A program made the position numbers and the translations under genes. The notes under the pieces were generated by a model. It saw only the letters and a program-made list of their open reading frames with translations. It ran no database searches and was not told the DNA's origin. DNA of 64,000 nt from Actinomyces wuliandei (GTDB taxonomy: Bacteria; Actinomycetota; Actinomycetes; Actinomycetales; Actinomycetaceae): the NCBI RefSeq assembly GCF_004010955.1, contig NZ_CP025227.1, forward strand, positions 930,001 to 994,000, given 5' to 3'. Shown in pieces: positions 60,841-64,000 of the stretch (position 1 is the stretch's first letter; every line of letters starts with the position of its first letter).

Positions 60841-63342
60841 TCATGCGGCTGCCAGGTCCTCGACAGGACGCCTGCGTGACGCTGCGTACGCGGGCAGGAG
60901 GGCAGCGAGCGTGCCGGCGACGGCGGCCCCAGCCAGGATGGCGGCCAGCTGTCCCCACGGTACGTGCAGGGTCATCTCGACTTCCGATGCTGACTGCCCG
61001 AGTGTGGTGACGCCAGCCCACCCCAGGAGGACCCCGGCTACCAGGCCGAGCGCGGTCGACACGATGGCCGTCAGCCCGGCCTCGGTGCAGATCATGGCCA
61101 TGAGCTGTCCTCGTCCCAGGCCTACTGTGCGAAGGAGCGCGGACTCCCGACGCCGTTCGACCACCGACAGCGCGGCCGTGTTGCCGATACCGACGAAGGC
61201 GATGACGACCGCGACAGCCAGCAGGGCGAGCACCACCATGAGCATGGTGTCGAGGATCTGGTTGTAGTAGGCACGCTCCTGGGCGCCTCCGGAGACGTTG
61301 ATGTCCTCGTCGAGGGCCGAGATGTCAGTCATGACCGACTGAATGTCGGTGGGGCTCATCCCGTCCTCCAGCCGGAGCTGCAGCCGAGTGACATCTGGGC
61401 TGGAGTCGATGTCGACGAGTTCAGACGACGCGACTTGCACGATGCCTTCGGGCACGTCCTCGTCCACGACGACCACCAGCGTCGTCTCACCGTCAGCGCC
61501 ACGTGCGGTGATGTGCTGGCCGCCATACCGAGCGGCCGGGTCATCCGGGCTCACGTGGACGCTGCCTGCCTGCGGGACGGAGACCTCTGAGCGGGCGACA
61601 CTGCTCGTCGCCTGCTGGTCCACGCCTTCTGCGACGGCCTGCTGCACAGTGGTCGAGGCGCTCTCCAGGTCCACGGCTCCTGTGAGGATCTCCGCGCTGG
61701 CGACAACATCCGGCACGTTCGTGATAGCTGCGATCGTTTCCGTGTCAATCGCCTGGCCGGGCGCTGTCTCAGCGATGAGGTCAATCGGGCGCCGGTCGTC
61801 GATCTGAGCAACCACGGACTCACGTGCAGAGCTGACGCCCGTTGTCAGCATCGCGAGCAGAATGCTGCCAATAAGGAGGGCGGCCCCGGTTGCAGCGGTG
61901 CGTCGTCTGTTGCGATTGACGTTTGCTGCGGCCAACTGTGTGGGTGCGGACACGGGCGAGATGAGCATCCCCAGGAGCCTCACGGTTAATGGGAGCAGGA
62001 CCGACGATACCACGAGAACTCCAAGGCTGGCGACGAGGCCACCAGCAACGGCCACAGCAATTGATCCCCGTCCTGCCGCGTGCACCATTGCGACTGCGCC
62101 AAGAACTGTCAGCCCTGGTCCGATGACGGCCGCCGCAACCGGTACCCGTCTCGTGGAGACAGCCTCAAGAGGCCGCAGGGCGGCAATGGGGCGCACCTTG
62201 GTAGCGTTGCGAGCCGGCCCCAGCGCGGACACCGTGGTCACGACGGTGCCGCACGCAGTCGCCCCGGCCACCATCAGCGGGGGTATGGAGAAGGCCGACA
62301 GCGGTAGTCCGGTGCCGCCCGAGGCGCTTGCTGACACGAGTGCAGCTGCGACACCAGTACCGATGGCGGCACCAGCGGCAGAGAAGACCAGCCCCACAAT
62401 GCCTGCCTCCAGCAGGATCAGGCGGTACACCTGGGCAACGCCTGCCCCGATGCACCGCAGGAGGGCCAGCTCTGCGGTCCGCTGGGCGACAAGCACACGG
62501 AACGTGTTGGCGATGACGAACCCGGACACGAGCAGTGACACCGCCCCGAACACGAGCATCATGTTGGTCAGCAGCGTGCTGCTGCCCGACAGCTCGGCAA
62601 GCTGGTGCTCGACAGCCTCCTCACGCGTGAGGACTGACAGGGATGAGCCGACAACGACATGCTCGGCGACACGGGCCGACAGCGCCCCAGGCGAGACCCC
62701 CTCGGAGGCGCTCACAAGTATTCCCGTGGTCACAGCCGACGGCCCAAGTGCCTCAAACGTCGCCTCAGTCGTGATCAGTACAGGGGTTCCCTGGCTGAAA
62801 CCAGCGTTGGCAGCTGAGGTGAGCCCGACGACGGTGAGGTCAGAAGACCCACCGTGACCAACTGCGTTCGTCACCCTGAGAGTATCACCGACTGTCACCC
62901 CCAGTGCCTCAGCGTTGCCGTCATCTATCGCCACCTCACCAGGGGCGCTCGGCCAGTCTCCTGACGACAGCTCCTGCCACCGGTTCTGCGGTGACAGCAG
63001 GGGCTCCACACTTGCATTGGCGCGTCGCGCGCCGAAGGCGACCTGCACGTAGGACGACCGTTGCGCGTCTGCTGCCGCAACCTCCTCAAGTCTGTGCAGG
63101 CCCTCAAGAGCGGTTGCGACCTGCTCGTCGATATCAGCAGTCTCAGCGTCGTTGTCGGTGACCGCGACCTGAAGGTCGGCCTGGTCCATCTGGGCTGTGA
63201 GGCCGTCAACCATTGTCTGCCTGTAGGACGAGGACAGCAGCAAGGTCGTCACGACGAAGGCAACAGACAGCGTGACCGCCAGACCAGTCGCAATCAGCCG
63301 ACCGACGTGTGCCCGGACGGAGGAGAGCAGTACCTGGTTCAT
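60841..63342 (-). CDS. FtsX-family ABC transporter permease
   Basis: An 833-residue permease of the MacB/LolCE-like exporter class. It has the two-FtsX-domain layout: an N-terminal helix (IATGLAVTLSVAFVVTTLLLSSS), a large extracytoplasmic domain (about 40-245), three helices (from MLVFGAVSLLVSGFVIANTF), a further helix group in the middle, a second extracytoplasmic domain (about 500-690), and a final FtsX domain (MLMVVLALLAVAVVIAFVGIGNTAALSVVERRRESALLRTVG). Such permeases export or mechanically transmit signals for lipids or peptides; the substrate is unknown. It overlaps the ATPase gene by 4 nt (ATGA). Confidence 0.9.
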   Translation of the reverse strand: MNQVLLSSVRAHVGRLIATGLAVTLSVAFVVTTLLLSSSYRQTMVDGLTAQMDQADLQVAVTDNDAETADIDEQVATALEGLHRLEEVAAADAQRSSYVQVAFGARRANASVEPLLSPQNRWQELSSGDWPSAPGEVAIDDGNAEALGVTVGDTLRVTNAVGHGGSSDLTVVGLTSAANAGFSQGTPVLITTEATFEALGPSAVTTGILVSASEGVSPGALSARVAEHVVVGSSLSVLTREEAVEHQLAELSGSSTLLTNMMLVFGAVSLLVSGFVIANTFRVLVAQRTAELALLRCIGAGVAQVYRLILLEAGIVGLVFSAAGAAIGTGVAAALVSASASGGTGLPLSAFSIPPLMVAGATACGTVVTTVSALGPARNATKVRPIAALRPLEAVSTRRVPVAAAVIGPGLTVLGAVAMVHAAGRGSIAVAVAGGLVASLGVLVVSSVLLPLTVRLLGMLISPVSAPTQLAAANVNRNRRRTAATGAALLIGSILLAMLTTGVSSARESVVAQIDDRRPIDLIAETAPGQAIDTETIAAITNVPDVVASAEILTGAVDLESASTTVQQAVAEGVDQQATSSVARSEVSVPQAGSVHVSPDDPAARYGGQHITARGADGETTLVVVVDEDVPEGIVQVASSELVDIDSSPDVTRLQLRLEDGMSPTDIQSVMTDISALDEDINVSGGAQERAYYNQILDTMLMVVLALLAVAVVIAFVGIGNTAALSVVERRRESALLRTVGLGRGQLMAMICTEAGLTAIVSTALGLVAGVLLGWAGVTTLGQSASEVEMTLHVPWGQLAAILAGAAVAGTLAALLPAYAASRRRPVEDLAAA

Positions 63343-64000
63343 GAGGTGGGCTCCTCGTCGTCAGACTCCAGCCTGCTGAGCGCCTCAAGCACGGCGCGCT
63401 GCGTCGGCTCCTGTATGGTCTCGCGCGCCTTGCCGTCTGCAAGAATGAGGACCTCATCCGCGTATGAGGCGGCTTTCGGGTCATGCGTCACCATGATCAC
63501 TGTCTGGCCGAGTTCGGAGACCATGTCCCTCAGCAGGTACAGGATCCGTGTGCCAGAGCTGGAGTCCAGGTTTCCCGTGGGCTCGTCGGCAAAGACAACG
63601 GCTGGCTGCGTCATGACCGCCCGTGCGATGGCGACGCGCTGCTGCTGCCCGCCGGAGAGCTCGTGCGGCCTGTGGCTCAGGCGGTCCCCGATACCGAGCT
63701 CCTTGACAACCAGCGACACCCACTCCTTGTCCTGCTTCTTGCGCGCGATCTTGAGTGGGAGGAGGATGTTCTGCTCGGCGGTGAGTGTGGGGACAAGATT
63801 GAATGACTGGAAGATGAAACCAATGCGGTCCCGGCGCATCCTCGTCAGCTGACGGTCGCGCAGTCGCGTGATATTGGTTCCCTCGATCCAGACCTCGCCC
63901 GCGTCAAGCGAGTCCAGCCCGGCCATGGTCTGCATGAGCGTGGACTTTCCGGAACCAGATGGCCCCATCACCGCCAGAAAACTTCCTTGAGCGACCTCGA
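63339..64000 (-). CDS. ABC transporter ATP-binding protein, 5' end beyond the window
   Basis: The partial gene shows 220 residues. Walker A is MGPSGSGKSTLMQ, the Q-loop is IGFIFQSFNLVP, the signature is ELSGGQQQRVAIARA, Walker B is VVFADEPTGNLD and the H-loop is TVIMVTHDP. This is the MacB/LolD subfamily. The true start lies upstream of position 64000; the ATG at 63971 is inside Walker A and cannot be the start. It pairs with the FtsX-type permease. Confidence 0.93.
   Translation of the reverse strand, partial: EVAQGSFLAVMGPSGSGKSTLMQTMAGLDSLDAGEVWIEGTNITRLRDRQLTRMRRDRIGFIFQSFNLVPTLTAEQNILLPLKIARKKQDKEWVSLVVKELGIGDRLSHRPHELSGGQQQRVAIARAVMTQPAVVFADEPTGNLDSSSGTRILYLLRDMVSELGQTVIMVTHDPKAASYADEVLILADGKARETIQEPTQRAVLEALSRLESDDEEPTS

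Overview
The window is GC-rich DNA (by eye; not computed) from an actinomycete, most likely Actinomyces or a close relative in Actinomycetaceae. The evidence is two conserved actinobacterial gene chains. One is DUF3039 / helicase / nicotinate phosphoribosyltransferase / clpS / DUF2017 / murI / metallo-beta-lactamase / rph / rdgB. The other is RNase J / ftsK / pgsA / cinA / clgR / DUF3046 / recA / recX. A mycobacterial-type SOS box lies before recA. At least 16 genes have a TAnnnT -10 hexamer only 6-9 nt before the start codon, which is the arrangement of leaderless transcripts.

Layout. 1-9.8 kb: end of nagB and the first core chain. 9.9-14.7 kb: tRNA-Leu, peroxiredoxin, two tRNA-Lys, an ATP-grasp gene, a SatD-like HTH gene with a periodic operator array plus its membrane partner, and yccF. 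14.7-21.4 kb: amino acid permease, homocysteine methyltransferase, HelY-like helicase, and a frameshifted DUF4241 gene. 21.5-28.2 kb: four consecutive alanine/glycine:cation symporter paralogues. 28.3-33.0 kb: FAH-family hydrolase, MalY/PatB aminotransferase, gltX and a lipoprotein. 33.1-43.9 kb: tRNA-Gln and two tRNA-Glu, then the second core chain with a PfkB-type kinase inserted. 44-51 kb: an alpha-galactoside locus (binding protein, two permeases, GH36 alpha-galactosidase, divergent ROK regulator) without its own ATPase gene. 51-52.8 kb: a type II NADH dehydrogenase-like gene. 60.8-64 kb: an FtsX-type ABC exporter running off the window.

The region 52.8-60.4 kb looks foreign. It has visibly lower GC and is bounded by a 372-bp imperfect direct repeat of the 3' end of the NADH dehydrogenase gene. 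It contains decayed IS3-like and IS630-like transposase fragments and a seven-gene minus-strand operon: Dabb protein, EamA exporter, DUF2000, PaaK-like AMP ligase, class IV aminotransferase, a homologue of the prephenate decarboxylase BacA, and an ornithine-cyclodeaminase-family reductase. I infer a small-molecule pathway branching from prephenate, related in logic to bacilysin/anticapsin and aeruginosin precursor synthesis but with an otherwise different gene set. Three of the seven genes carry disruptions: a G9 tract in EamA, two frameshifts in the ligase, and a 61-bp insertion between 29-bp direct repeats in the bacA-like gene. The locus is therefore either decaying, switching, or affected by assembly errors. 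It is the best candidate for something undescribed in this window.
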